From Ardenticatenaceae bacterium (GTDB lineage Bacteria > Chloroflexota > Anaerolineae > Promineifilales > Promineifilaceae), in NCBI GenBank assembly GCA_020634565.1, contig JACKBN010000001.1, forward strand, positions 434,001-498,000: a stretch of DNA of 64,000 nt. Direction: 5' to 3'. Below the pieces are notes generated by a model. That model was not told where the DNA came from, did no database searches, and saw only the letters and a program-made list of their open reading frames with translations. Positions 52,994 to 61,883 of this stretch are shown in pieces (positions within the stretch are counted from its first letter, which is position 1; every line of letters begins with the position of its first letter). Made by a program: the position numbers and the translations under genes.

Positions 52994-54223
52994 ATGAAAA
53001 TTTTGAAGGTGAGCGCCACCCTGCTGGCGTTTTTTCTCTTATTTGCCCTGACCGCTTGTGGCGGTTCCACACCCCCACAGGCCACACCCACAGCCACCAC
53101 CGCCGCACAAACCAATCAGGCAGTGGCGACAAGTGTGGTGGAAATAGCCACCGACACGCCAGCGCCTGACGAACCAACCACAGCACCAACAGACGTGCCC
53201 ACCGCAACAACGGAAGCAGCACCGACCGAAGAAGCAGCGGTCCCAGCCACAGAAGATGCCACGGCTGTTCCCACAGAACCGGTCAGCTACACGATCACTG
53301 TAGACAATCCCCAGCCCAACCAGGCGCTCACCGTGGCCCAGGAGTTCACCTTTAGCGGCAGCATCAGCCCCATCCCCAGCCAGCGTTTGGAGCTGGAACT
53401 GCTGGCCGTAGGCAGCCAAAGCGACAGCGAAACCGCCTTCGCCTTTGCTGATGTAGACGCCGCCACCGGCACCTGGAGCGTCACCACGCCGCTCCATCCC
53501 CGACGCACCGGGCCAGCCACGCTGCACGTCCGCGCCGCAGGTGTCGATGCTACCGTGCCCGTCACCCTGCGCCTGCCGGATGACGAAACCGCAGGAGCCA
53601 TTGTCACCGTCAACCAGCCGCTCATGGGCGATGTCGTCGTTGCTGGGCAAACGCTGCTCATCAGTGGCGAAAGCCGCAATCTGATTGACAACAAAATTCA
53701 GGTGGGTCTTTTTGGCTGTCCCGCCGACACCGATGAAAATCTGGAAGCCAGCATTGAGTTTGAAGCGGGCAACGGCACATGGCGCGCCCAAATCATCCTG
53801 CCCGAAACGGCCGCTACCAACTGCGACACCGCTCGCCTGCGCGTGACCACCGGTGGACTCACCAGCGGCGATCCCAGCGTAACCTGGGCCAGCGACCAGT
53901 TCCTGACCCTGGTACCCGCCAGCGATGAACGGGCCAACCTGTTCACCGTCCTGGAAGCCAACCAGCTCCGTTTTAATCCGGGCCGAGCTACGGAACTGGT
54001 GGGAACGGCCGTTAACGCCGTCGATGGCCAAATAGAAGTTGCTCTGGTTCGGGATGGCACGGTGATTGCTACGGTAACGGCCGTTCCCGACGTATTCGGC
54101 TATTGGGAAGCAACGCTCACCCCACCCGCCGACGCCCAACCCGGCGAACTACAACTGCGTCTCTCCACCGGCGCAGATGATGACTACCGAGAATGGCTGC
54201 TGCCCACCACGCTCGGCAGCTAA
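52994..54223 (+). CDS. Ig-like-domain lipoprotein
   Basis: 409 residues from ATG 52994, after GAGGAG; the upstream start at 52952 has no ribosome site. Signal KVSATLLAFFLLFALTACGG with lipobox LTAC. A Thr/Pro/Ala/Glu-rich spacer of about 80 residues follows. Then three repeated beta-sandwich domains, each beginning with a VDNPQPNQALTVAQEFTFSG-like strand (second copy VNQPLMGDVVVAGQTLLISG), comparable to the Gmad2-type Ig domain. Probably an outer-surface protein. A terminator lies 90 bp after the stop. Confidence 0.82.
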   Translation: MKILKVSATLLAFFLLFALTACGGSTPPQATPTATTAAQTNQAVATSVVEIATDTPAPDEPTTAPTDVPTATTEAAPTEEAAVPATEDATAVPTEPVSYTITVDNPQPNQALTVAQEFTFSGSISPIPSQRLELELLAVGSQSDSETAFAFADVDAATGTWSVTTPLHPRRTGPATLHVRAAGVDATVPVTLRLPDDETAGAIVTVNQPLMGDVVVAGQTLLISGESRNLIDNKIQVGLFGCPADTDENLEASIEFEAGNGTWRAQIILPETAATNCDTARLRVTTGGLTSGDPSVTWASDQFLTLVPASDERANLFTVLEANQLRFNPGRATELVGTAVNAVDGQIEVALVRDGTVIATVTAVPDVFGYWEATLTPPADAQPGELQLRLSTGADDDYREWLLPTTLGS

Positions 54224-54311
54224 AAATTATTCGCTCTGGTTAATGTGGCGCCCAATCTTGGTCTGAAGGAATGACAAACGGCCGTCACCTTTTCAAGCAT
54301 CCTCATCAGTA

Positions 54312-54338
54312 GGGGTGACCCGGTGGGTCACCCCTCTT
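54312..54338 (+). terminator. Terminator after the Ig-like lipoprotein gene
   Basis: Perfect 10-bp stem GGGGTGACCC / GGGTCACCCC with loop GGT, followed by TCTTTA. Confidence 0.8.
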
Positions 54339-54530
54339 TACAAGCAACCCCACTCCATTTACTATAATTCCGCATCATGCACGCTTTGCACAGACCATGC
54401 TCTGTTCAGGACAAGTGGCGAACGGATAGCAAAATCAGAAATCCTTTTTCGTTCTCCTAAAAACACATTCCAACATACTGTTTGTTTTTACAACCTTGCT
54501 GGAATTGACTCAACACCTCGCAAAATGTTT

Positions 54531-54622
54531 GGACTTACGCAGATTGGACCAATTTTAGTCGAGAATAAGTCACAGGCTCTACAATGAAATTGGTCCAATC
54601 TTTTTGCTAACTGCGTAAGTCT
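54531..54622. mobile_element. MITE-like palindromic element, copy 2
   Basis: Outer inverted ends ACTTACGCAG (54533-54542) and CTGCGTAAGT (54611-54620) enclose the inverted repeat AGATTGGACCAATTTT / AAATTGGTCCAATCT (54541-54601). The inner part is related to the element at 34059-34121, including GTCGxGAATAA. The ends have the look of transposase recognition ends; no transposase gene is in the window. Confidence 0.6.
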
Positions 54623-54646
54623 GCTCAGTTTAAAAAAGGATACAAA

Positions 54647-56365
54647 ATGCTTCCATTAAATTTATCAGGATCGATTATGAAATGGTTTGTCACCGCTGGC
54701 TGTATGCTGCTTATCCTCCTCGCGCTCTCAGTCAAAGGCATTGCCGGACAAGGCGCCTCACGCTCCGCCGCATCCATTTCCGGAGCCAACAGCTACTACG
54801 TGTGCAGCTGCGCCTCCGACGCAGATGGTGATTGCCAGGCCGGAGATGACAATGGAGCTGGCACACTGAACGATCCCTGGGAGACCTACGCCCAAGCACG
54901 GCAAACCTTCGGCACCCTCGCGGCTGGCGAAAGCATTCTTTTTTGTGAAGGCGGTGCCTGGGAACTAACCGATAACGACACACGCTGGGTAAACGGCAAT
55001 TGTCAGGCAGATAATCGCTGCCTGGTTGGGAGCTACACGCCCACCTGGGCTTCTGGCGATGAAGCCCGTCCCATCATTACCCAAACAATCGATGGCAACC
55101 TATTCCGGCTGGAGGACGGCGGCGATGCTGAACATGAAGAGGGCTACATTATTGAGAATCTGGACTTGCGCAGCCTCATCAGCACCAGGAGCGGCATCTT
55201 TTTATATAACGACATTGATGATGTTGAAATCCGCAACGTGAACATTCAAGGATTTCGCTTGGGCGTCCAACTAGGCAACTCCAACCCCTGTTCCGCCGAC
55301 CCAGAATGTGATGGCAGAAACGAACGCATCATTTTGCGTGACTCGACCATCCTCAACAACACCTCTCAGGGCTGGTTGGGTGCGTCCAACGGCAGCCAAA
55401 TCATCAATAATTATTTTGAAGGGAATGGGGACGCCAATCAATTTGACCACAATATCTATATAAGCGGTGCCGCTGGTGAACAAACGCAAGGCATTCGGAT
55501 CATCGGGAATCAACTTTATCGGTCCTCGCAGGGCAAAACCAACAATTGTGATGGTGTATCTCTGGTGGTGCATGGCGTTCACGACGATCTCATCATCGAA
55601 GGCAACGAGATTTGGGAAGATGCCGGGACTGCCAATGGCGGTTGTTGGGGCATTGCGGTAGATAATGGCTACAGCGACGAGCCAGAGGCATTTACCAATG
55701 TCATCATCCGCAACAATGTAGTGCGCAACGTGGGCAACCTGAGCATCGGCGTGGGCGCTTGTGCTGACTGTTTGATTGAGAACAACATCATTATCAACGA
55801 ACAAAATTATAGCGCCACGGGTATCGCTGCCCCGGATCGCGGCTTACTTGCAGGGGATTTGGCCCAAGACAATATCACCATACGGAACAATTCAATCTGG
55901 CTCAACGCTGCCGGTGGCCGGGGGATTTTAGTTAATGATATGGGGGACAATCACATTGTGGTGAGTAATGCCATTTATTACGCTGGCACAAGCGATAATT
56001 TTGACTGTTTTTCTGTGAACTTACCCACAACGGCTTTTGACGCGTTTAACTACAACCTTTGCTATTATCCCAACGCCAGCGGTGCAGACTGGTCATCTCA
56101 AAACAGCGCATTAAACGATTGGCAAACCAACACAGGTTTTGATCTGAACTCCTGGAATGCAGATCCTGGTTTTACAAATCCGGCAGCGGGTGATTTTACG
56201 GCCGTATCCAACAGCGCAACCATTGTCGATAATGGCCACCCTACCTTGAGCAGCGCACAAGATATAAATGGCGGATTTCGCACACCGCCCTCAGACATAG
56301 GGGCCCATGAATGGAGCCTGTTACTGTTTACTGACTATATTTATTTGCCAACTATTTTGAGATGA
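54647..56365 (+). CDS. Secreted parallel beta-helix protein with C-terminal YLPTILR
   Basis: 572 residues; ATG 54647 follows AAGGAT by 7 bases. Signal peptide MKWFVTAGCMLLILLALSVK. Cys-rich region YYVCSCASDADGDC, then a right-handed beta-helix: repeating coils such as GYIIENLDLRS, DVEIRNVNIQGF, RIILRDSTILNN, NVIIRNNVVRNV and NITIRNNSIWLN. This is the fold of pectate lyases and adhesins, but no catalytic set is identifiable. The end (DYIYLPTILR) matches the terminal motif of the VWA protein. Lower GC than the flanks and only one ACGGCCGT. Confidence 0.85.
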   Translation: MLPLNLSGSIMKWFVTAGCMLLILLALSVKGIAGQGASRSAASISGANSYYVCSCASDADGDCQAGDDNGAGTLNDPWETYAQARQTFGTLAAGESILFCEGGAWELTDNDTRWVNGNCQADNRCLVGSYTPTWASGDEARPIITQTIDGNLFRLEDGGDAEHEEGYIIENLDLRSLISTRSGIFLYNDIDDVEIRNVNIQGFRLGVQLGNSNPCSADPECDGRNERIILRDSTILNNTSQGWLGASNGSQIINNYFEGNGDANQFDHNIYISGAAGEQTQGIRIIGNQLYRSSQGKTNNCDGVSLVVHGVHDDLIIEGNEIWEDAGTANGGCWGIAVDNGYSDEPEAFTNVIIRNNVVRNVGNLSIGVGACADCLIENNIIINEQNYSATGIAAPDRGLLAGDLAQDNITIRNNSIWLNAAGGRGILVNDMGDNHIVVSNAIYYAGTSDNFDCFSVNLPTTAFDAFNYNLCYYPNASGADWSSQNSALNDWQTNTGFDLNSWNADPGFTNPAAGDFTAVSNSATIVDNGHPTLSSAQDINGGFRTPPSDIGAHEWSLLLFTDYIYLPTILR

Positions 56366-56391
56366 TGTGACGCTCAAAAATCAAGCCCACC

Positions 56392-58005
56392 TTACAGGCG
56401 AAAAACGCCGTAATGCGGCTGGCCTGGGGTAATAAAATCGACGTTGTGCGCCACGGAGAGGCCCACGCTGAGCGCCCGGCGCGTGTCGCGGGGGTCGATG
56501 ATGCCATCGTCCCACAGCCGCGCTGTCGCATAATACGGGTCTGACTCTTGCTCAAACTTCTGCCGCGTCATCATCTGCATCGCTTCGATGGTGGTTTTGT
56601 CTGGTTCCTGGCCGCGCCGTTTAGCGGCCGCTTCCTGCACGATGCCCAGCACGCCCGCTGCCTGCTCACCACCCATGACGGCCACCCGGCTGTTGGGCCA
56701 ACTCCACAAAAAACGCGGATCGTAGGAACGGCCGCACATCGCATAATTACCCGCCCCGTACGAACCACCCACAATCACCGAAAACTGCGGCACGCTGCTC
56801 GTCGCCACCGCATTGATCATCTGGCTGCCGTGCTTGATGATGCCACCCCGCTCGTACTGCGTCCCCACCATGAAGCCGGTAATATTTTGCAGATAGATCA
56901 GCGGCGTGCGGCTCTGGTTACACAGCTGAATAAACTGCGCCGCCTTGTTGGCACACTCTGAAAACAAGATGCCGTTGTTGCCCAAAATGCCCACCGGCCA
57001 ACCGTTGATCACCGCATGTCCTGTCACCAGCGTTGGCCCATACTCCGGCTTGAACTCGAAAAACTCTGAGCCATCCACCAGCCGGGCAATCACCTCGCGG
57101 ATGTCAAACGGCACGCGCGGATCGGCGGGAATGACACCCAACAGTTCGTCGGGGTCGTAGGCTGGCTCACGCGGCGACTGGCGACGGCTGAGACATGCCT
57201 GTGGCTTTTGCTGCTGGAGCTGGCTGGCAATAAAACGGCCGATTCTCAACGCATCCGCATCATCCTCCGCCAAATAATCACTCAACCCCGATACCTGCGC
57301 GTGCATCTCCGCCCCGCCCAGCGTCTCATCATCCACCTCTTCGCCGATGGCCATCTTCACCAGCGGCGGCCCGCCTAAATACGCCGTCGCTTTGCCCCGC
57401 ACAAACACTGTGTAGTCGCTCATTCCCGGCACGTAGGCCCCACCTGCCGTGGACGAACCAAACACCAACGCCACCTGCGCAATCCCGGCGGCGGACAAGC
57501 GCGCCTGGTTAGCAAAGGTGTGCCCGCCCAAAATGAAAATCTCGTCCTGATACAACAAATTTGCCCCGGCCGACTCCACGCAGGTGATGCAGGGCAGCCG
57601 GTTTTCGGTAGCGATGGTTTGCGCTCGCAGCGTCTTTTGCAGCGACATCGGGTAAACCGCCCCACCCTTAGCTGTGGCGTCATTCACCGAAATCAGACAC
57701 TCCACTCCACCGACCACGCCAATGCCCACAATTTGCAGAGCGGCGGGCGCTTCATCGTTGTACATGCCCCACGCTGCCAAGGGAGACAGCTCTAAAAACG
57801 GCGTGCCAGGATCGAGCAGCAATTCCAACCGTTCGCGAGGCAGCAGTTTACCCTGAGCGCGGAACTTTTTCTCGCCCCGTTCGCCGCCACCGGTACGCAC
57901 CTGCGCCTGCCGCGCTTCCAGCGTCTGCACCAGTTCCAGCATCGCGGCGCGGTTGGTTTTGTATTCTTCACTGCGGGTGTTAAGAGATGATTTGAGTTTA
58001 TCCAT
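56392..58005 (-). CDS. Acyl-CoA carboxylase beta subunit (MCC-like)
   Basis: 537 residues. Carboxyltransferase with the methylcrotonyl/geranyl-CoA signature: QGKLLPRERLELLLDPGTPFLELSPL, ISVNDATAKGGAVYP, CVESAGANLLYQDEIF, GSSTAGGAYVPGMSDY, the C-half NNGILFSECANKAAQFIQLC, LQNITGFMVGTQYERGGIIKHG and GSYGAGNYAMCGRSYDPRFLW. Together with the alpha chain at 46405 it would carboxylate 3-methylcrotonyl-CoA in leucine breakdown. Only variants of ACGGCCGT (ACGGCCGC, ACGGCCGA) occur in this gene. Confidence 0.93.
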   Translation of the reverse strand: MDKLKSSLNTRSEEYKTNRAAMLELVQTLEARQAQVRTGGGERGEKKFRAQGKLLPRERLELLLDPGTPFLELSPLAAWGMYNDEAPAALQIVGIGVVGGVECLISVNDATAKGGAVYPMSLQKTLRAQTIATENRLPCITCVESAGANLLYQDEIFILGGHTFANQARLSAAGIAQVALVFGSSTAGGAYVPGMSDYTVFVRGKATAYLGGPPLVKMAIGEEVDDETLGGAEMHAQVSGLSDYLAEDDADALRIGRFIASQLQQQKPQACLSRRQSPREPAYDPDELLGVIPADPRVPFDIREVIARLVDGSEFFEFKPEYGPTLVTGHAVINGWPVGILGNNGILFSECANKAAQFIQLCNQSRTPLIYLQNITGFMVGTQYERGGIIKHGSQMINAVATSSVPQFSVIVGGSYGAGNYAMCGRSYDPRFLWSWPNSRVAVMGGEQAAGVLGIVQEAAAKRRGQEPDKTTIEAMQMMTRQKFEQESDPYYATARLWDDGIIDPRDTRRALSVGLSVAHNVDFITPGQPHYGVFRL

Positions 58006-58018
58006 GATAGTTTTTAGC

Positions 58019-58086
58019 CACAGATTTCACAGATTTTTTCTCTCTGTGCAACTCTGCGCTTCTCTGTGAATCTCCGTGTTGCTGCT
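58019..58086. repeat. CACAGAT/CTCTGTG-type intergenic repeat
   Basis: CCACAGATTTCACAGATT followed by CTCTGTG, CTCTGCG, CTCTGTG, CTCCGTG units. It lies between the carboxylase start and the end of a small gene. Confidence 0.75.
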
Positions 58087-58088
58087 TT

Positions 58089-58283
58089 TCATCGCTTACT
58101 TTCGGAAAATAACTTCAAGCATTGGGGGCAAAGGTTCTCCATGCCGATGGTGTTTAGGCGGGAGTGGGCGCGGCGGTCGGTGATCTTTTTGCCACACCAG
58201 GCCATATACGACTCGCGGCTATGCTCAACGATATGCCAGGTATCGCCGCTCAGCAAAACAACGGGGTTGGTTTCTTGGGTCAT
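58089..58283 (-). CDS. Small Cys-containing hypothetical protein
   Basis: 64 residues: VVLLSGDTWHIVEHSRESYMAW, then CGKKITDRRAHSRL and CPQCLKLF. The lone Cys, His residues and the CPQC pair could bind one zinc. No family is recognised. It follows the 160-residue gene by 44 bp on the same strand and probably shares its transcript. Confidence 0.6.
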   Translation of the reverse strand: MTQETNPVVLLSGDTWHIVEHSRESYMAWCGKKITDRRAHSRLNTIGMENLCPQCLKLFSESKR

Positions 58284-58327
58284 GTGTGTTTCGAAGACCT
58301 GAGGATGGATCCCCAGGCGAAAGATGG

Positions 58328-58810
58328 CTACCCTTTACCGTTCACTACGCGCAGGCTCAACCCGCCATCAAACGCACCCTTGCCCATGACGTGCTGTTGA
58401 TGTTTGGCGTGGTCATCCTGGGAAAATTGTTCTGGCTGGGGAAATGGCGCAAAGCGACCCAGCAGGACGGCGTCAATCAGGTAGGAAACAAGCGCCACAT
58501 CATATTCATCGGAAAGGGAGCGGTATTGGCTGGGATGTTGGTTGACCAGCAAAACGCTCGCAGCGTACCCGGCTTCATCCGGCACGATTTGCAGTTGGAA
58601 GATGCAGCTGCCGCTGGCGCTGCGGTGAAAGTAGAGCCACTCACCATCCAGATAGATGAACCATTTGTCGGCGGGCGATTGTGGCACCAGCCCTTGGCTG
58701 ATGGTTACAAACTCTTCGCGGCTGTATTGGCCATCGAGCAGCAGCTCTTTACGAGTGTCGGGCATTGGTTTGTTGGGCCAGGAAACGGCCGTTGCGCGTT
58801 GTTTACTCAT
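58328..58810 (-). CDS. Hypothetical protein
   Basis: 160 residues, no signal peptide or membrane segment. The middle (ADKWFIYLDGEWLYFHRSASGSCIFQLQI and SDEYDVALVSYLIDAVLLG) looks like a compact alpha/beta domain; the C-terminus (QDDHAKHQQHVMGKGAF) is His-rich. Not recognised. ACGGCCGT codes its TAV at residues 7-9. Likely operon with the 64-residue gene downstream. Confidence 0.65.
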   Translation of the reverse strand: MSKQRATAVSWPNKPMPDTRKELLLDGQYSREEFVTISQGLVPQSPADKWFIYLDGEWLYFHRSASGSCIFQLQIVPDEAGYAASVLLVNQHPSQYRSLSDEYDVALVSYLIDAVLLGRFAPFPQPEQFSQDDHAKHQQHVMGKGAFDGGLSLRVVNGKG

Positions 58811-58872
58811 AATGTACTTTCCAACATTGATCCTGGTTTTGTTGATTTTCAGTTTTATCCTAAAGTCTAAAT

Positions 58873-59661
58873 TTACTTTTTTCTTCTTTCTCGTTTGACT
58901 ATACCCGTACTTTGATAATGCTTATCTACTTCTTGCTGGCTTCGATAATCAAGAGGGAAAGGTTCAACAGTCTCACGTATTGGGATGGAAAGCCAAATTC
59001 TAGTCCAATCATTATATTCAAACCGGGCAAACCATGTAATGTCTATAAGCCCTTGTTCAGCAGCTAAAGAATTCATCCCCCGCACAGGCTTAGAAATGCA
59101 GTAACCAAATGGAGGCAAAGAAATCTCGGCTTCTATATAACTGCCACCTTTTCCTACATTTACAACAACCATATCTGAAGCAAAGCGAGGTTCACCTACT
59201 CGTGTAAAATAAATGTGGACATTATATTTCGGGGGTAAATACCTTTGCTCTTTATTTAGAAGAAACCTTCTTAGCTCTTCATGATAAAAAAGGGTCTTTT
59301 CTGACGACATTGCGACTGTCATCACAAGAATTTGTTTAACAACGTTGAGAGGCTTGATGTAAAAGGGCACACTAAAACGAGGGTTTTCACCAAACTTGTC
59401 TAACCATTCCATTCCTTGTCTAGCCCAGCTCGCATAAGCTTCTCCATAGTAACCGCCCGTAGAATTATTGCACTTTTCACATAAGCTGTACTTGCCTATA
59501 CCTTGACGAAACTTTGAATGGCTTTTCCCAACTAGCATATCTTGCATTGTCTGAAAAACTACATGCTGATCATTGAAAGCACTTTTGGGAGGAATATGTT
59601 CATATGACATTTTCCCGTACTCTCCACACAGCCGACAGATTCCAAAAGGTTTTTTCCCCAT
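58873..59661 (-). CDS. HNH-type zinc-finger protein, probably acquired
   Basis: 262 residues from ATG 59661; a TTG two codons earlier (59667) is possible. The N-terminus CRLCGEYGKMSYEHIPPKSAF with CEKCNNSTGG gives two Cys pairs around an EHIPP motif, the pattern of HNH-like nucleases. The rest (about 190 residues) is unrecognised, and a single nicking or cutting activity is only inferred. The gene is markedly AT-rich, has no ACGGCCGT, and the whole 58.8-60.3 kb stretch lacks the octamer, which supports horizontal gain. Confidence 0.7.
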   Translation of the reverse strand: MGKKPFGICRLCGEYGKMSYEHIPPKSAFNDQHVVFQTMQDMLVGKSHSKFRQGIGKYSLCEKCNNSTGGYYGEAYASWARQGMEWLDKFGENPRFSVPFYIKPLNVVKQILVMTVAMSSEKTLFYHEELRRFLLNKEQRYLPPKYNVHIYFTRVGEPRFASDMVVVNVGKGGSYIEAEISLPPFGYCISKPVRGMNSLAAEQGLIDITWFARFEYNDWTRIWLSIPIRETVEPFPLDYRSQQEVDKHYQSTGIVKRERRKK

Positions 59662-59672
59662 TTGCAAGTTGA

Positions 59673-60536
59673 TTATTGATTTAACAGAGGCAGATCAAGT
59701 AATTTCCTTGCCTCAGCAATAGTCGCCACCTCGCCACCAACCAGGCGCACCAGTTCGGCCGCTTTGGCCACGAGATCACCATTGGACTGCGCCAGTTCGC
59801 CGTTGGGCAGGTAGAGATTGTCCTCCAGCCCCACCCGCACATTGCCGTTCATGGAAACGGCCGCTGCCGCTAACTTCCACTGCTTGCTGCCAATGCCAAT
59901 CACCTGCCAGTGCACATTCGCCGGGAGCAGATCGACCTGCTGCACCAACGTTTTGGTGCTGGCCGGGATGCCACCCAGCACACCCATGATCAGGCTAAAC
60001 TGGTATGGCGGCTGCAAAATCCCCAAATCGATCAGCGGCTGGGCATTGTTGATGTGGCCCGCATCGAAGCATTCCATTTCGGGGCGCGTGCCCGCTTCGT
60101 TCATCGCTTCCAGGAAGAATTGAATGTCCTTAAACGGATTGGCAAAGACGTGATCATGGTAGAACGTTTTTTGCTGGCGCGAGTAGATGGCGTAATTCAT
60201 CGAGCCCATGTTGAGCGCGGCCATGTCTGGCTTGAGGGCGCGAATGTGGTGAATGCGCGTCTCCCGGTCGATGCCGATAGCCCCGGTGGAGTAATTGATG
60301 ATGACATCGGGGCAGCGCTGGCGCACCTCGGCATCAATTTGGGCATAGGTTTCCACGTCGAAGGCGGGACGGCCGTCTGGCTGGCGGGCGTGAATATGCA
60401 CAATGCTGGCCCCGGCGTCCACGCTGCGCCGGGCTTCCGCGGCAATCTCAGCAGGGGTGTAAGGGATGGCGGGGGATTGAGCTCTGGTGGTGAGGACGCC
60501 GGTGAGAGCGGCCGTAATGATTGTTTTTGCACTCAT
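59673..60536 (-). CDS. Beta-keto acid cleavage enzyme (BKACE, DUF849)
   Basis: 287 residues. TIM-barrel BKACE motifs: ITAALTGVLT, IVHIHARQPDGRPAF with the HxH zinc ligands, INYSTGAIG, AALNMGSMNY, MECFDAGHINNA, and VGLEDNLYLPNGELAQSNGDLV. The family condenses beta-keto acids with acetyl-CoA to yield acetoacetate and a CoA ester, as in lysine fermentation (Kce). The actual substrate is unknown. It is downstream of the AMP-forming ligase on the same strand but separated by a terminator. Confidence 0.92.
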   Translation of the reverse strand: MSAKTIITAALTGVLTTRAQSPAIPYTPAEIAAEARRSVDAGASIVHIHARQPDGRPAFDVETYAQIDAEVRQRCPDVIINYSTGAIGIDRETRIHHIRALKPDMAALNMGSMNYAIYSRQQKTFYHDHVFANPFKDIQFFLEAMNEAGTRPEMECFDAGHINNAQPLIDLGILQPPYQFSLIMGVLGGIPASTKTLVQQVDLLPANVHWQVIGIGSKQWKLAAAAVSMNGNVRVGLEDNLYLPNGELAQSNGDLVAKAAELVRLVGGEVATIAEARKLLDLPLLNQ

Positions 60537-60550
60537 GGTTACCGTCTTCT

Positions 60551-60624
60551 AAACAAAAAAGGGCGAGGCAGGTAGTAGACATGATCGTTTTGCATTCTCT
60601 GATCATATCCTACCTGCCTCGCCC
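60551..60624 (-). terminator. Long leftward terminator hairpin
   Basis: Perfect 15-bp stem GGGCGAGGCAGGTAG (60561-60575) / CTACCTGCCTCGCCC (60610-60624), with an inner ATGATC/GATCAT stem; leftward it is followed by six T. It ends the ligase transcript. TACCAATTACCGATTACTAA word units lie beside it at 60626-60648. Confidence 0.85.
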
Positions 60625-60653
60625 CTACCAATTACCGATTACTAATTCCCGAA

Positions 60654-61883
60654 CTACGCTTGCCAATCGCGGACATCGACCATGCCCGCGGCGTCATCAG
60701 CTAGGGTACCGGGAGCAATGAATTCCACTTCGTCCACCCGTACGCGGCAGAGGCCTTGTACGGCCGTTTTCACTTGTTCAGATACGGCCGTTTCATCCAC
60801 CCCTTCTGCCTCCACCCGCACCACAAAATAATCCTTCAGCTCTGGGCGTGACACCACACCTTGCACCTTGTTTACGCCGGGAATTTGCCCGGTGGCAAAG
60901 CGGAGCTGGTTAGGATGGACAAACATGCCGCGCACCTTGGCCGCCTCGCCCGAACGCCCCACCAAAATGATGCTGCGCTCGGTTTGAGCGCTTTGTCCCG
61001 GCTTCGGGTCCATGTTCATCGCCATGTCGCCTGTGCCAATGCGGATGAGCGGATACGCACGGCTAAAGTTGGTGGCAACAACTTCGCCCGCCTCGCCCGC
61101 GCCCACCGGTTGGCCAGTTTCACTGTCCACCACTTCGATAATGGGTTCCGGCAGCAAGGACATCGCCATGCCTTCCCCTGTATTGAGCGCCAACAGACCA
61201 AAATCGGCCGTGGCGTAGGCGTTGCCCACGGCAAGGCCGTACTCTTCCACAAATGTCTGGCGCAAACTTGGGGGCAATGGTTCGGCGGAGAAAACGGCCG
61301 TTTTTAGCTGAAAATCCTTCTGGAAATCAAGACCCATCCCCTCGATCTTTTTAATCAGGCTCATTAAGAAACTGGGGGTGCCGCTGTAGCCCGTCACCCG
61401 CAAATCTTGCATCATTTTAATTTGCAGTTCGGCGCTGCCAGTGCCGCCAGGCACCACGGTGCAGCCCATCCGCACAAACGCATTGTCGAACAAGAAGCCA
61501 GCCGGAACCAGATGGTAGGTAAAGCTGTTCAGCACCACGTCCCCCGACTTGAAGCCCGTCGTTTTCAGTGCGCCAACGGCCGTATCCCAGGCACCTTCAT
61601 CCGGTTCCGGAGCGGGTTCGTAGATGGGACCGGGCGAGAAAAAAATGTGCGTCACTTTTTCCGGCGGCACACCCAACATGCCGCCAAACGGCGGATTGGC
61701 CTGCTGCAAAGCCACAATTTCGTCCTTCGGCAGCACGGGAATCTTAGGCAAATCGACCACGCCTTGAATATCATCTGGCGTGATACCCGCCTTGTCAAAA
61801 CGAGCCTTTACCGCAGGGGCGTTGGCATAAGCATATTTAATGGCTTCTCGTAATTTTAAATTCAGATTGTTTTCTTGAGTCAT
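60654..61883 (-). CDS. Phenylacetate-CoA ligase family (AMP-forming) protein
   Basis: 409 residues, PaaK-like adenylate-forming fold: LREAIKYAYANAPAVKARFDKAGI, LPKDEIVALQQANPPFGGML, FKSGDVVLNSFTYHLVPAGFLFDNAF, GTGSAELQIKMM, TGYSGTPSFLMSL, NAYATADFGLLAL, PLIRIGTGDMAM, and the C-terminal LVGRSGEAAKVRGMFVHPNQL. It would activate an aryl or acyl acid to its CoA thioester. The position among acyl-CoA genes and next to a BKACE enzyme fits catabolism of an organic acid. Several ACGGCCGT copies. Confidence 0.92.
   Translation of the reverse strand: MTQENNLNLKLREAIKYAYANAPAVKARFDKAGITPDDIQGVVDLPKIPVLPKDEIVALQQANPPFGGMLGVPPEKVTHIFFSPGPIYEPAPEPDEGAWDTAVGALKTTGFKSGDVVLNSFTYHLVPAGFLFDNAFVRMGCTVVPGGTGSAELQIKMMQDLRVTGYSGTPSFLMSLIKKIEGMGLDFQKDFQLKTAVFSAEPLPPSLRQTFVEEYGLAVGNAYATADFGLLALNTGEGMAMSLLPEPIIEVVDSETGQPVGAGEAGEVVATNFSRAYPLIRIGTGDMAMNMDPKPGQSAQTERSIILVGRSGEAAKVRGMFVHPNQLRFATGQIPGVNKVQGVVSRPELKDYFVVRVEAEGVDETAVSEQVKTAVQGLCRVRVDEVEFIAPGTLADDAAGMVDVRDWQA

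Larger units (their letters stand above)
54224..54646. other. Intergenic region with terminator and palindromic element
   Basis: 423 bp. Holds an ACGGCCGT at 54280-54287, the terminator at 54312-54338 and the MITE-like element at 54531-54622. The stretch 54340-54530 shows no feature; a 90-codon open frame starting inside the terminator is not credible. Confidence 0.5.

Noticed and set aside
53039..54139. 366-codon open frame antisense to the Ig-like lipoprotein
   Set aside because: Low-complexity Gly/Cys-rich translation of the Thr/Pro-rich linker, no start signal.
54315..54587. 90-codon open frame in the intergenic region
   Set aside because: It starts inside a terminator and ends in the palindromic element; no ribosome site or similarity.
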